From assembly GCA_003640385.1 (NCBI GenBank), contig RCAB01000051.1, positions 124,001 to 188,000 of the forward strand: a stretch of 64,000 nt of DNA, written 5' to 3'. Origin of the DNA: Setaria digitata. Taxonomy: Eukaryota; Nematoda; Chromadorea; Rhabditida; Setariidae. The translations under genes were made by a program, and so were the position numbers. The notes beneath the pieces were generated by a model that made no database searches, had not been told where the DNA came from, and saw only the letters and a list, made by a program, of their open reading frames with translations. Numbering within the stretch: the stretch's first letter is position 1; the number at the start of each line of letters is the position of its first letter. Shown here in pieces: positions 36,894 through 59,654 of the stretch.

Positions 36894-39762
36894 TTAGTAA
36901 ATCAATAACTTTCCTAACGGATTACTATGCTCACTGAATTAAGCCTTGATTTTTAAATTATTTTGACAGAAATTAAAAGTAAGCTTTTTGTTTTTCAAAC
37001 AGTAGAAAAAGTGCTCTCTTTTAGATTGGAAAGTTGGAGAGAGCTTAAGTTAACACTTAGAAAACGAACATTAACATAGCTCAGATTTACGATATACCTT
37101 ATTTGTTCGATCATTTTGGTCAATTCTTTGGATTGTTCCATATTCCACTTTCGTGAAGGAATTTTGGCACTGGTTACATTTGAAAATGAACTTTTACAAC
37201 GATTCACACCTTCCACAGGTCTGTTTAATCTTAAACCTCCTTTCAAGTGTAAAAAGAACAGCAAAACAATGACGGAACACACACTCTGTAACACTATAAT
37301 ATCAAATAAATGATTAATTCGCCGATTGCTTGAAACATTTCAGTAGCACAGCTTATCCACTAAATTTAGCAGAGCAAAACGAAGTCTACTGATATGACCA
37401 AAATCAAATCCTCCTCATACCAAGGTTGTATACCNGATAAATGATTAATTCGCCGATTGCTTGAAACATTTTCAGTAGCACAGCTTATCCACTAAATTTA
37501 GCAGAGCAAAAGGAAGTCTACTGATATGACCAAAATCAAATCCTCCTCATACCAAGGTTGTATACCATGTTTTTGCCACTTATCTGAATTACTAAGAGTT
37601 GCACTGGACAAAATATGCAGTAATTAAGCAATTAAATAAAGAAAATAACACGACTAAATAGATAAATAAAGGGAGATTCTAAAAAAGGGAAGAACGATAT
37701 AAATACTTTATTGATCCGAAGTCAGTATCCTGGGAAAATCAAAGATATTCCCGGTTAATTAGTGAAACATGCAAGTGTGAGATGATTTAAGATTGCGAAT
37801 TCAGCGGTAAACAAGGACAAACAATTCACAAATATAAAGGCAAGTAATTTTCCTTCGCAACCGCACAACAAAACTATATCTTCTCCAGAATCTGATCAGA
37901 CCATAAGATAAAATATCATTCGGTAGGACTTCCCTAACTCTTTAATGCACCAGTAAATGAAAATCTTACATTGACTGCCAACGAAGTGATAAATTCGGTG
38001 ACAGACATGACAAGCTGATCGTCGAATACATCACCAGTCCACCAGATCACTGAATAAGTTGTTGAAAGGACAATTATAGGTATTGCAGTAAAGAACCATG
38101 GCCATATAAAATTAACTTTCCTCTAAAATATTGCATTGCTGCCTCAAATTTCACGATCAAAACATCATTCAATTATAAGATCCCAAAAGTGCTACGATAT
38201 CTATGACCTTCATAAGAAGCAATGAATTTCAAGATCGATCTAAGGGCTTTATCACTTTGAATGATACTCCTCCATATGCTGGTGATAATGAATTAAGATG
38301 TATACATCAAATAGAGCAACAAAGTGCCAGGAGTTTAGTCAGCTAGGTTAAAGTGGCTTGAAAAATGAAATGACAAAAGTTTGCGTTATTCTTTCTCCTT
38401 AATAAATTAAGAAATAAATAGTTGATGAATTCCATTTTATTACTCTAAGAGATTAATAATTACCGCAACAGTGCCGTAGAGAAGCGTAAGTGATAGAACA
38501 GTATGCATCAAGGCCACAATTAACGACAAAATTGCAAGTGCAAATAATGCTAGAATATTCAAAAATTATAAATGATCGGCTCATTCTAACACCAGCTCTT
38601 TGGTTTTAATCGACAAAGAATAGGACCCGTAATTACGAATTAAGGCTCTCAACGGCAACAAAATCTTCTTAATGAAGTGGCTTCTTCATAATTGCCAATT
38701 TACTGGTAAAATTAAAAGATTTTGCTATTCGGAAAACATATGTAGTCAAAGGTATAGCATATATTAAGATAATGAGGATAACAGATGTGAAAAAAAAAAC
38801 ATTTAGCTTCGAAAAAACATCCGAAACTAATCATTTAGAAAATTCGAATTTAAATCTTCCTAACCGAACTTCAGCCAAGGAGAAAGTTTAAAATGATCCA
38901 TTTAAACGACATGTTTCGGAATAATTCGAAATAATTCATTCTTTGCGTCCATCAAAATAAAAGGAAACCGTATACAATTGTATTTTACATATTCTTCATG
39001 AGAAAAAGAAAGACATTAACCGTTTATACGACGTTTTTCCGGAGTTTCCGTTAAAATACCATATAGTCCAGGATAACGCGCTTGAAAACCATCAACACTA
39101 AAATTAAATTACAAAATATTTTTATTTCTTGAATAAATAAGTGACCTTAGCTTACGTAGGTAGATAAAGCAGATAAGTTGTAGCACGGATAAGCTATAGT
39201 TTCTAAAACTGAGACTTATGCACTTTATTTTTCTTTAGTATTAATTCCTTTAAATGGTGCTTCTCAAGCTCGTTAAGCAATCATTGCAGATGACTAATTA
39301 CAAACCTTCCTAATATCTCAACTAAACGGTAAAGTTAATTTAAAAAAGACTAGATATGCAATTGTAAAAGCATTTCTGAATGACAACAAAATGCACAAGG
39401 AAAGAAATAGTAAGGACAGGGAAAAAATACGCATCATGTGCAGAAATCTGTCGATTTTCAAACTCCCACTGTCGATTCTTCAGGTATCTCGCTTGCCATG
39501 CAAATACGACGACTTGAAGAATAGAATAGAGCTGAAAATATAAGTGAATGAATGGATGAAATGTTACCCAATTACAAACAGAAATATTTGTTTGTGTTTT
39601 TTAACTTCGACATAAAGTTTGTTCTTTGTTTAGAACATTAATTACCTCCTATCACATATATTCAATAATATAGTAATTGTTGTTTATAAAAGATAGAAAC
39701 ACAAGCTCACTCACAATATTCCACAAAGCGATGATAATCGTTGAACCATACAAACAATCCAT
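36894..39762 (-). CDS. Four-span membrane protein, unidentified nematode-type family
   Basis: Seven exons on the minus strand: 39762-39715, 39531-39431, 39097-39021, 38549-38464, 38122-37970, 37285-37098 and 36933-36894. They total 693 nt, 230 residues, and every phase matches. Four hydrophobic spans are visible: near 5-28 (GSTIIIALWN, then SILQVVVFAW), about 80-105 (ALFALAILSLIVALM), about 110-130 (WPWFFTAIPIIVLST followed by YSVIWW) and about 155-170 (VCSVIVLLFFLHL). Between spans 1 and 2 is a polar loop (ARYPGLYGILTETPEKRR). The C-terminal tail is polar and presumably cytosolic. The arrangement resembles tetraspan or LAPTM-like nematode proteins, but I cannot name a family, so no function is given. 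The intron between exons 5 and 6 contains the N and the duplicated block at 37306-37566, so the coding model is not touched by the assembly join. Confidence 0.75.
37306..37434. repeat. Direct repeat copy 1, left of an assembly N
   Basis: 129 bp nearly identical to 37437-37566. The differences seen are one T insertion and one C/G change. It ends one base before the N at 37435. Read as an unmerged contig overlap rather than a biological duplication. Confidence 0.85.
37435..37435. other. Assembly ambiguity (N)
   Basis: The only ambiguous base in the window, placed exactly between the two copies of the direct repeat. Confidence 0.95.
37437..37566. repeat. Direct repeat copy 2, right of an assembly N
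   Basis: 130-bp second copy of 37306-37434. Lies within an intron of the minus-strand four-span protein gene. Confidence 0.85.
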
Positions 39763-41485
39763 TGATTAAATCAATTAGTTATCAGTAATACTCATCAGCA
39801 CTGGAAATATGATTTATACAAGAACTTATATACAATAGCTGAAGAAACTTATTATACAGAAAATGATAATACCGAAAGATAATTTGTATCATAATTGCAA
39901 CACGCTATTAATGCTGATAATCATATCAATAGTGATTACCACATGTACTGTAAAGTAATTCTGCACAAATGGCGAAGTGATGATAGTAAAATGAATGACA
40001 TCATAAGAAACGGCTTGAAATTTGTTGACAAAATGCTTTTATGGAGGATGCCAGACAGTACTATGTAAACATGAGAAGAGTCATTCAGAGAAACGAAGGG
40101 AGGTTGACAGTTAAGTTTTGAAGGGAACGACCTCAGAATGGAGACAAAATCCGTATCACTGCTTCTTTAGAATCCTGCTGAAGTGTCGCGACTTTCCACA
40201 CCTTGATGCAATCCTGACTCACTCGTCCTGCAAGCTTAAGGTAACGCAAACAATGACCCAAACCTTATGATTTGATAGCTAACAGTTCCCATGCTCAGTA
40301 GCAGGAGCTGTATTTATGAGCTGAATGAAGAAGTTAAAATGGAGCAATGAGAAGAAGCAGTCATTGTACATACCTGCTTCATCAACTCCCGCTTGACTTC
40401 CAGAAAATTCCCGAACCTTCCCACCTTCTTTTAAGAAAGACGTACCCCTCCAAATGTTCCACTCCTTTTTTAAGCTTTCTTCGCTCTTCCAATATCATTA
40501 TCTTCCTTCCCCAGCCGTCTTAAGAATTTTCATTTGCAAATATATCTACATTCAGAAACATCTTTTTCTTCTAAAGAAAAATTTAACGACTGTTTGATGA
40601 CACCCCGATCATTTATTTACTTGTTATAGGGAAAGCTTGTTTGCAAATATTTAGAACTACTGTCGCATATGCGAATACGAAAGGTAAATTGAAGTCATCA
40701 AAACAATTCGCTATTACTTTGGATATGCTGATGATGCGATGAGAATCCAACCAAATCGATGGGAAATGTTTAATGTGACACAAGAGATAAAAACAACAAC
40801 GAAGACGGATACTTGTTTTACATAAAAGAATAAAGCACTGTGAGTATGCACAAAAGAGGAGATATATTTAGAAGCATGAGTTCCAATTTAAAGAAAAAAA
40901 AAAACACAGTGCTGATCACTAATACATGGTGCATTATATAATACAAACAAGCATTAAAAATAGAAAAACAAAATTATCACAATTTTAAATATATCATTCC
41001 ATACATGGAATATTGTGCTCTAGGAGAAAAAAGGAAATGACACTGAAAAAAGTGATGGTAAAATAGAAAATAATCATTTCTATCCTTTTGTCATCATTTC
41101 TCATTCAGACAATAATTCCTGAAAGATTCAAGAAATTTCAAAGATTTTGATACTATTCAAAGTTACAACAAAAAAACATGAAAAATGAAGATCCTACTAA
41201 AAAACGAGAAAAAAAGTCTATGGATCATTTATTCACTTTTGTGCTTGCATAACTTAAAAACCTAAATTTTAAATGAGTTCTAGCATAACGTAGTGGAAAA
41301 ATAAAAACCAAACTTCCGCGTACCCTTTCAAAAGAAAAAAAGTGACAGCAACAAAAATAATAAATGAATGATGAAATTAAATCGTTTTTCAACAACAAGA
41401 ACAGATGTTGATTACCACAAAACCAATCGTAGAGTGAGGAAACACAGCAGAATCTCGAGTGTGAAAATGGAATATCAGTGACTAA
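39763..41485. other. Intergenic region between four-span protein and clathrin genes
   Basis: No gene recognised. The left end should carry the promoter of the four-span protein (both genes are on the minus strand). The right end holds the clathrin 3' UTR, with AATAAA on the minus strand at 41228-41233. Confidence 0.5.
41228..41233 (-). terminator. Candidate polyadenylation signal of clathrin heavy chain
   Basis: TTTATT on the plus strand (AATAAA on the minus), about 250 nt beyond the clathrin stop codon. Confidence 0.4.
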
Positions 41486-53300
<11,815 letters not shown>

Positions 53301-55050
53301 AGTTGCAGCTGGGAAGTACTGATAAGTTTTAAGCACGAAATGCGCACCAAGCGAACTGAAACTTACGAAAACTTTTTCTAGCCAGCCAAGATGAAAAGAA
53401 ACAAAGAAGAAAAAAAAAGAACGAAAAAACGCAGGATCGTCCGAAACGAAAAAAGATGAACAGCAGTAATTGACGGGACGAGCAAAAAAAAGAAAAAAAC
53501 TACTTTCGTGAATAAAGTTCCCTTCCAACATCGAAAAATACATTTCAACCTACTTTCTCCATTATTCATGAAAATTACAGTGGTTAAAAATGATTTCTTT
53601 GAATAGGTTCATTATACAATTCACCAGCCCACAATACATGCACTTGTTCTCAAACAGTTGTAAGCCAACATGAAAGACATAAATATAAGCATGAGCTACA
53701 TAAACTAAAGAAGGATACCATATCAGGTCACAGCATCTATAATTAATGCATAAATCACATTTGATACACTATCAAAAACTTTCATAGTTGATCCTGAAAA
53801 ACACTTCCATCAAACTCGCTTTACCGATAACATGCAACTAATCATATAGCACTGAATCAAACATCTGCCAAGGTACCAAGAACAAACAGTAACGAATAAC
53901 TATAACCAGCTGATAATCGATGACCATACACTGTATTACTCCGTATGGTAACATCATCGTTCTCTGCGATTCATTTTTGTTATATAAATTATATCCGTCG
54001 CATATAACAATGCCTATTGCATAGACCGGTTTCTCGGCATATTAGAATTGTCTTCAGTATAAAGCTTAAAGAAGAGTTCTACCATTTTGAAATAAACAAA
54101 CCTACGCTTTAATTACTAGATAAACTGGCGCACCAACTCCTATATCTACAACACCAATCCACTCTTTAGATAATAATGTGTTTAATACATACAAATAAAC
54201 AAATGACACATTTGAGGCATACTTTTTATTTCCAACTATTAGCACTTATCTGAATTAGAGACTTCTTTCAACAGTAATATGTACTGTCTTTGCCTCCATC
54301 ACTAAGAGTGCAACACCGCAATTCAATGAAAACGTGAAACAACAATACTGCAACGACGTGGGAAAGCAATCCGCGCACCAGTGTTTGATGAATCAGCCAT
54401 CACCGACGTTTAACTATGCCTCTGTAACCAACGGAAAAAGATATTACTTACATTCAGCCATCTTATAGTTGATTCCGGGAAGCATGAATTAACATTCCTC
54501 TAAGAGTTATATATAAAATATTAACAGTACTCTGCCACTGTGGTAAATGATACAAAACGTACAAGCACATTTTTTGGACATATTACTTCAACAGAAACAA
54601 ATCCAGAGCCAGAGCTGCTTTTCTCGTCAAGTCCAGGTTTACTACAATTTTCGCTTCTCAAAAACAAATTTAACAATCATCTAGGCTTACCAAAAAAAAA
54701 AACCTTAACGGTAATTCAGGTCATATTCCCATCTTCCTCAGTTCAAAACTCCTGTTAAAGCAACGAAACTTAACATACTTAACGAGAAGCAATGCATACA
54801 TTTGTCTCCCATAAACCGCTATTTCACAATATACAATGACATGAATCATTCGATTTCATCTGCTCAGTAAACAGAAGAAAGAGATGGGAAAACGAACTGA
54901 AAAGTAAACTACTGTCTGAAGTTACAAAATAATGAAATCATATGTCACTTAAACTGAACGGGAAAAAACGTTGAACATTTCATGACAGCCTTTGTATAAC
55001 TTTAACAGAGTATCGGAAACACATAAAAACGATTTAATTATAGATGACGA
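53301..55050. other. Clathrin upstream region
   Basis: No coding sequence recognised. It should hold the clathrin promoter and any untranslated first exon. The minus-strand frames at 53229-53569 are T-rich and low in complexity, and the forward frame at 54540-54758 has no domain. Confidence 0.5.
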
Positions 55051-55452
55051 CTAGGATAAAATGCATAGCTGCATCTGTATAGTGGAACTTGTCATATCCG
55101 TTAAGCGCCTGCAAAAATACGCATCAATGGTATCTTTAGATTGAGAATGCGTCAGCAGATCAACACCAAGGACGGCGAAAATTATTGCTGCCGACACAAT
55201 CAGACTAAGAACTGGAAAGATAAAAAACAGAAATGCTTTTCATTTTCCTGCATACAGTTACAGTTAGAATAATTTAAACGAAGAAAGTCAAAACTTTTTA
55301 TTTTTGAAATAAATGCATATGCAGTGACGAGCTTATCAACTCCCTTACGTTTTTCATATTTTCCATTAAAATGAACTAAATTATATCACTAAGGATAGCA
55401 AAGGGAAATAAAAAACACCAAAAGTGTGACTTGAGGAATCCAATCGAAAGAA
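55051..55452 (-). CDS. 3' part of a small membrane protein, unidentified
   Basis: Two linked minus-strand exons, 55452-55419 (after TTTCAG) and 55211-55051 (after TTTCCAG), agree in phase and end at TAG. They read FFRLDSSSHTF, then a hydrophobic span LSLIVSAAIIFAVLGVDLL, then THSQSKDTIDA and a 19-residue tail. The 5' exon or exons were not found, so the protein start is missing from the model. A GC-rich tract at 55900-56350 lies upstream and could carry its promoter or first exon. The family is not recognised. The weakest point is that a donor-like GTATTT occurs after ...TIDA and could extend the gene into sequence not identified here. Confidence 0.35.
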
Positions 55453-56891
55453 CTGAAATGCAGAGGGCATTAACGCTTCTCATGCATTGTAGTATAAGCA
55501 TGAATTTATCAACATCACTTAAGCCAAGATCCAATGAATAACCTAGGGACATTATGAGATAGAGTGAAAGAGAAATTAAGTCTTTTCGGTTTGTTTTTTA
55601 CAAAAATTTTGCATAAAACCTTAAAAGTATCGAAGGTAATAACCAGTTCTCGATGGTCTAACCTACGAACTAGCCCGGCAACTCACTGAAATGTGTCTAC
55701 TCTCTAGGCAGGTCAAAGGCTAACATGTCTCAATCCGACTGGTTGCGACAGAAGTGAATGCAATAAAGAAGAAAGTTTTCAGGGACCGTACAGAAGTATC
55801 AAATTCCTCTATAACATTTCTGGAAATACTCCCTATGAAAGTCATCGGCTAATTTCTCGGAAGTCATCAGCTACAAATCACGAAAGACCGTAACACTGAA
55901 GGTGACACGGTCGACGAGGAAGTTCACGTGCAAAGGGAGAGAGCGACTGCAGAGAAAGCGAACACGAGAAGCAGTGGAGTGGTGTGCAAGCGACGTCCTC
56001 CAAATCCACCCGTCGACACCTTTCCTCCCCGTCGCTCTCTCGTATCTCTGTGCCTCTCAGCCACTGCACTTCCTGCTCATGTCTGTGTGCGTGTAGCGCA
56101 CCGTGCGAGTACACTGGTTCATTTGTAAGGGGAATGGAGGGGAGACGGACGAGTAGTGACTTGATGAAGTGCCGAGTGACCTAGAAAGGGTGCACGTCCA
56201 CTCGGAAGAAGCGCTTGCCAGAGCAAGAACAACGCAGTAGGAGCAGCTACTGGGAAAAGTCCAGTCTCGTGAGGTCGAGATTTGGTTGTGAAGAAGGAAA
56301 GACACATATGAAGATGGCAAGTCAACCGCATGACGATTGAACACTGCCGTTGTGAGCAAGCAGAACAATGACATTGTATAGGTTCAGTGACTACTTCATC
56401 GTCAACTCAACCTTAGCGCTCCATTCATTTCTTTTCGCTTCCGTCTTCAACGCATCGTTCTTCACCTGTTCAAACTTTTCCCTTCTTCAGTCATCCCCAT
56501 CTGATTCGCAGAAGTACTCCCTAAAAGAATTCATGCGACAAATATCGAAAGGACAAAGGCTAAGAGATGAAGCGGGACGGCAACTGTGAACTGTACGAAT
56601 ATCTAAACAATGTATAAATACCTCATCTTCCCTACGCAAATCATCCACGCTCTAATTGTTTAATTCAATTTTTGCTCCTCATGGACACAGCTCTTTTTTT
56701 TATGTGAGAAGTTGTCAGCTGTGTATAACAGAAAGTGCGAGTGTTTGTGGATTTTTTCATAATGCTAAAAAGCTCCACAGATATTTCCTGACAGATAGTG
56801 AATGACTTCCCGAACAATTATCCGATCTACACTGAGATGATCGGAAGAAGGTAACAAACCAATCATTTCAATGAGTAATCTGGTGAAATGC
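55453..56891. other. Intergenic region with a GC-rich tract
   Basis: 55900-56350 is markedly richer in G and C than the rest of the window, with several CG dinucleotides. Frames stay open on both strands there, which is expected from composition. None has a recognisable domain or convincing splice partners. Most likely a promoter or first-exon region, possibly for the small membrane protein on the minus strand. Confidence 0.45.
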
Positions 56892-58331
56892 TTACACATA
56901 ACTGGGAGGAAATTCCTGTCCGTCATCATCAGTCTCACTTTTATTACTGCTGCTATCACTGTCACTGCCATAATACCAAAAGCGTGAACATTTTGTAAAT
57001 CTTGCGGTGTGTTTATCCAGTGCTCTGGCGATACGAGACGCCCAAGCAGCCGCTTGCTTTTCCAGTCCTAATTAAGTAAACATCTTTCTGACTTACCGGT
57101 CTTTATTTGCAAGACATTTAATTTGTTATACCAAAAGCAATCACAAGAGAATAATAAAAGTAATAAGAGTAAAAAAAAGCAATGAAGGTCTAGAAAAATT
57201 TTTCTAAAACTCGAAATCATACTTTCTTGATTATTCACCGTAGCACGCATTTTGCATGATCTGATAAAACTAAAAAAACATTTACCTGTATTCGAGTGAC
57301 TAGAAATATAACACAGTGGATAAAGCGCAACAGCTCCAATGGAATTTAGCCGCCTTGTTAAAGCTCTTGCTGCCTGCAATTTATCACCAGTTCAAGATAC
57401 AGTTAACGTGAGAATAAAGAATACTAATGGAGAAAAAGAAAGAGAATAAGCATTAAAAACATCAATAATAATAATACTGAAAAATAACTCGATTATATCG
57501 TCTGTGACTACTACGTGGATCACCAATACCAAGGACAGCAAAATGCATTTGTCGACAAGGTAAATTGATCGATTTTTGGTCGAAAGCTAAATCTTCTAAG
57601 AATTCCATGAACCATTCAATGCTCTCTGGTTCACGTCCGTCAAATGCACAATCCATGAGAAACAAACCAATACCCTTCAGAATGAAAAAAGCAATTTATG
57701 GAGGATTTATTACTGATTGGTTTTTTCCTCTCTATTGTAACACAATATTATGATGAGAACCTACGAAACAGAGTATAACAATCTCAAATTAGACAATTGT
57801 TGATTCTGCTAACACGAGAAGTATAGAATACTTGAAAAAAGGAAATAAATGTTCCGGAATATGTGGTACGATGCACAATCTTTAGCTTACCTTATACTTG
57901 AGGAAAGTCGTTGTTTCAATATTAGCTAAATTAACTACGGGTATTCCTCCATAGTCTAGACGTGTACCGATTTGATGAGCCAGTTCTCCGACATTTTCTC
58001 TTCCCTCTGCATAAAATATTGTCACCACTTTATTCTCCAACTCTTCTTCTCGCTTTCGTAATTTACGTTTCTGTAAATTTTACTCTTTCACCACCGGTTT
58101 TTGAAGACTGACGGAAGATAAAAGAACACGTTATTAACCATAGTTAGCACTAAAATAAAACACTACCTCAACATATTCGGAATATAATTTGTGGGCATAC
58201 TGATAAAACATATATACACAGCCAGGCATAAATATACCAACCGCAGCAGTCACATATAACAATAAGTCATCTCGTTCGACTGTTCGAATAAAATCAGCAA
58301 ATGAAGAATCACGAACTGAATGTGCCGGCAT
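56892..58331 (-). CDS. Membrane-anchored flavodoxin-like protein resembling the TYW1 N-terminal half
   Basis: Five exons: 58331-58167, 58070-57891, 57674-57489, 57373-57286 and 57067-56892. They total 795 nt, 264 residues, with phases matching. The N-terminus has one hydrophobic span near 29-50 (YVTAAVGIFMPGCVYMFYQY), then basic KRKLRKREEE. The flavodoxin-like fold follows: VVTIFYAEGRENVGELA, then GREPESIEWFMEFLEDLAFD and MHFAVLGIGDP. Order and spacing match the TM plus flavodoxin half of animal TYW1, the wybutosine-tRNA enzyme of the ER surface. The FMN phosphate loop, SxTGT in TYW1, is replaced by AEGRENV, so flavin binding is doubtful. The C-terminus is acidic (SDSDSSSNKSETDDD) and ends PPSYV. 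No radical-SAM domain is present. A GTAAGC donor overlaps the stop at 56892, so a continuation cannot be fully excluded. Confidence 0.7.
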
Positions 58332-59314
58332 GATTTCACTGCAAATTAGACAATTAATCAGGTAAAATCATAACAATAAAACAATATTAAACTACATTAC
58401 CTGATAAACGCAATAAGATTAATGGTCTCTTTTCATGTCTTGAATAAGTAACAAAACATGTAACTGAATCTAAATTGATTTTATATTAACAGCAAACAAA
58501 TACACATTATAATCCAAATCGCTTAGCTCTCTACATACTACTGAGCAGCAGAACAATTATGAAATCCTGAACTTGTATTGGCAAAAGCTAATTAAGGAAA
58601 ATGGAAATAATAATTTGCAACAATGATAGCTGATTGAAATGAAATACATCTTTATTCGAATCAACTGTTTATTTTGGATGCAATCCACATTTATATACAA
58701 ATTGAATATTCTTTACATCATAACTGCGGACAGATATGTTTCTAATCAGTGACAGTTTCTGAAGTCTATGATTCACTTCGAGCATCTGATTGAAATTTGT
58801 ATCTATACGACATTTAGGATATTTGATTCTTTCGCATAGTGAATCTTCATATTAGATAACACACATTTTCATCGACAATTGACAGCACCATTAATGCATG
58901 AGCGATTGAAAATACCAAATTAGTTTATTATCACGTTTATCATTACGCATAATAAGTGCAAATAATCAAAAACGACTAGTATTATAACCAGCCAATAAAA
59001 ATCTATGGAGCAATTAGTTAAAGGAAAGGAAGCCTCTTTCATAAATTCTAAATAACCAAAATGCGCTGAAAATAAACTACTTGCCGATTAGCCGCACAAG
59101 AAACTAAAACTATGTAAAAACATGCTTCATTACACTTTGTCAATTCTGATCTTACTTTCTCTTTAATAATAAAGGCAAGTTCTCTTCTCAGTTTATGAAC
59201 CAGGATTTCTACTAATTCTTCGATTCTGAACTTAAAAATAATATATCCTATGTCATAATATCATTTCCTAATGGAATCGATACTTTTTATGCTTAAAATT
59301 CTCAAAAAAAAAAA

Positions 59315-59345
<31 letters not shown>

Positions 59346-59654
59346 CAAAGCAATATATCAAACAGAGGAAACTAATTATTATTAAATCGTTAATTAAAAC
59401 TTGCCGAAGTTAATGTTATGAATAACGACCAAAGTATGAAAGACACATAACAACACTATGAAATAAGAATTTATACCTGAAATTCATTTCGCAATCGTTC
59501 AAAATCAGATTATTTAGAGATTCAACCTACTTGATATGAAATAGCTTCTTAATATCACAGCTTTAAAAACTGCCAAATTTCTAGCAGTAGTTTAATTACT
59601 TCAAGCGTTCTATTATTAAATTTCTCTTTTATAAAAGACATTAACATTTTCATA
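58332..59654. other. Intergenic region between TYW1-like and ADCK2 genes
   Basis: No coding potential recognised. Contains the promoter side of the TYW1-like gene, the 3' flank of the ADCK2 gene, and a long poly(A) tract at 59304-59345. Confidence 0.5.
59304..59345. repeat. Poly(A) tract
   Basis: About 42 bases, almost all A, broken by one T. Downstream of the minus-strand ADCK2 gene. Simple sequence. Confidence 0.85.

Noticed and set aside
36995..37294. Separate secreted protein beginning MLQSVCSVIVLLFF
   Set aside because: The apparent signal peptide is the fourth membrane span of the four-span protein. An AG acceptor after GTTACAG joins it in phase to the upstream exon.
37306..37566. Transposon or biological segmental duplication
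   Set aside because: The copies sit exactly on either side of an N with no terminal repeats or coding content, which fits an assembly artefact better.
55878..56374. Overlapping frames on both strands in the GC-rich tract
   Set aside because: Open frames on both strands at once are explained by few AT-rich stop codons. None shows a domain.
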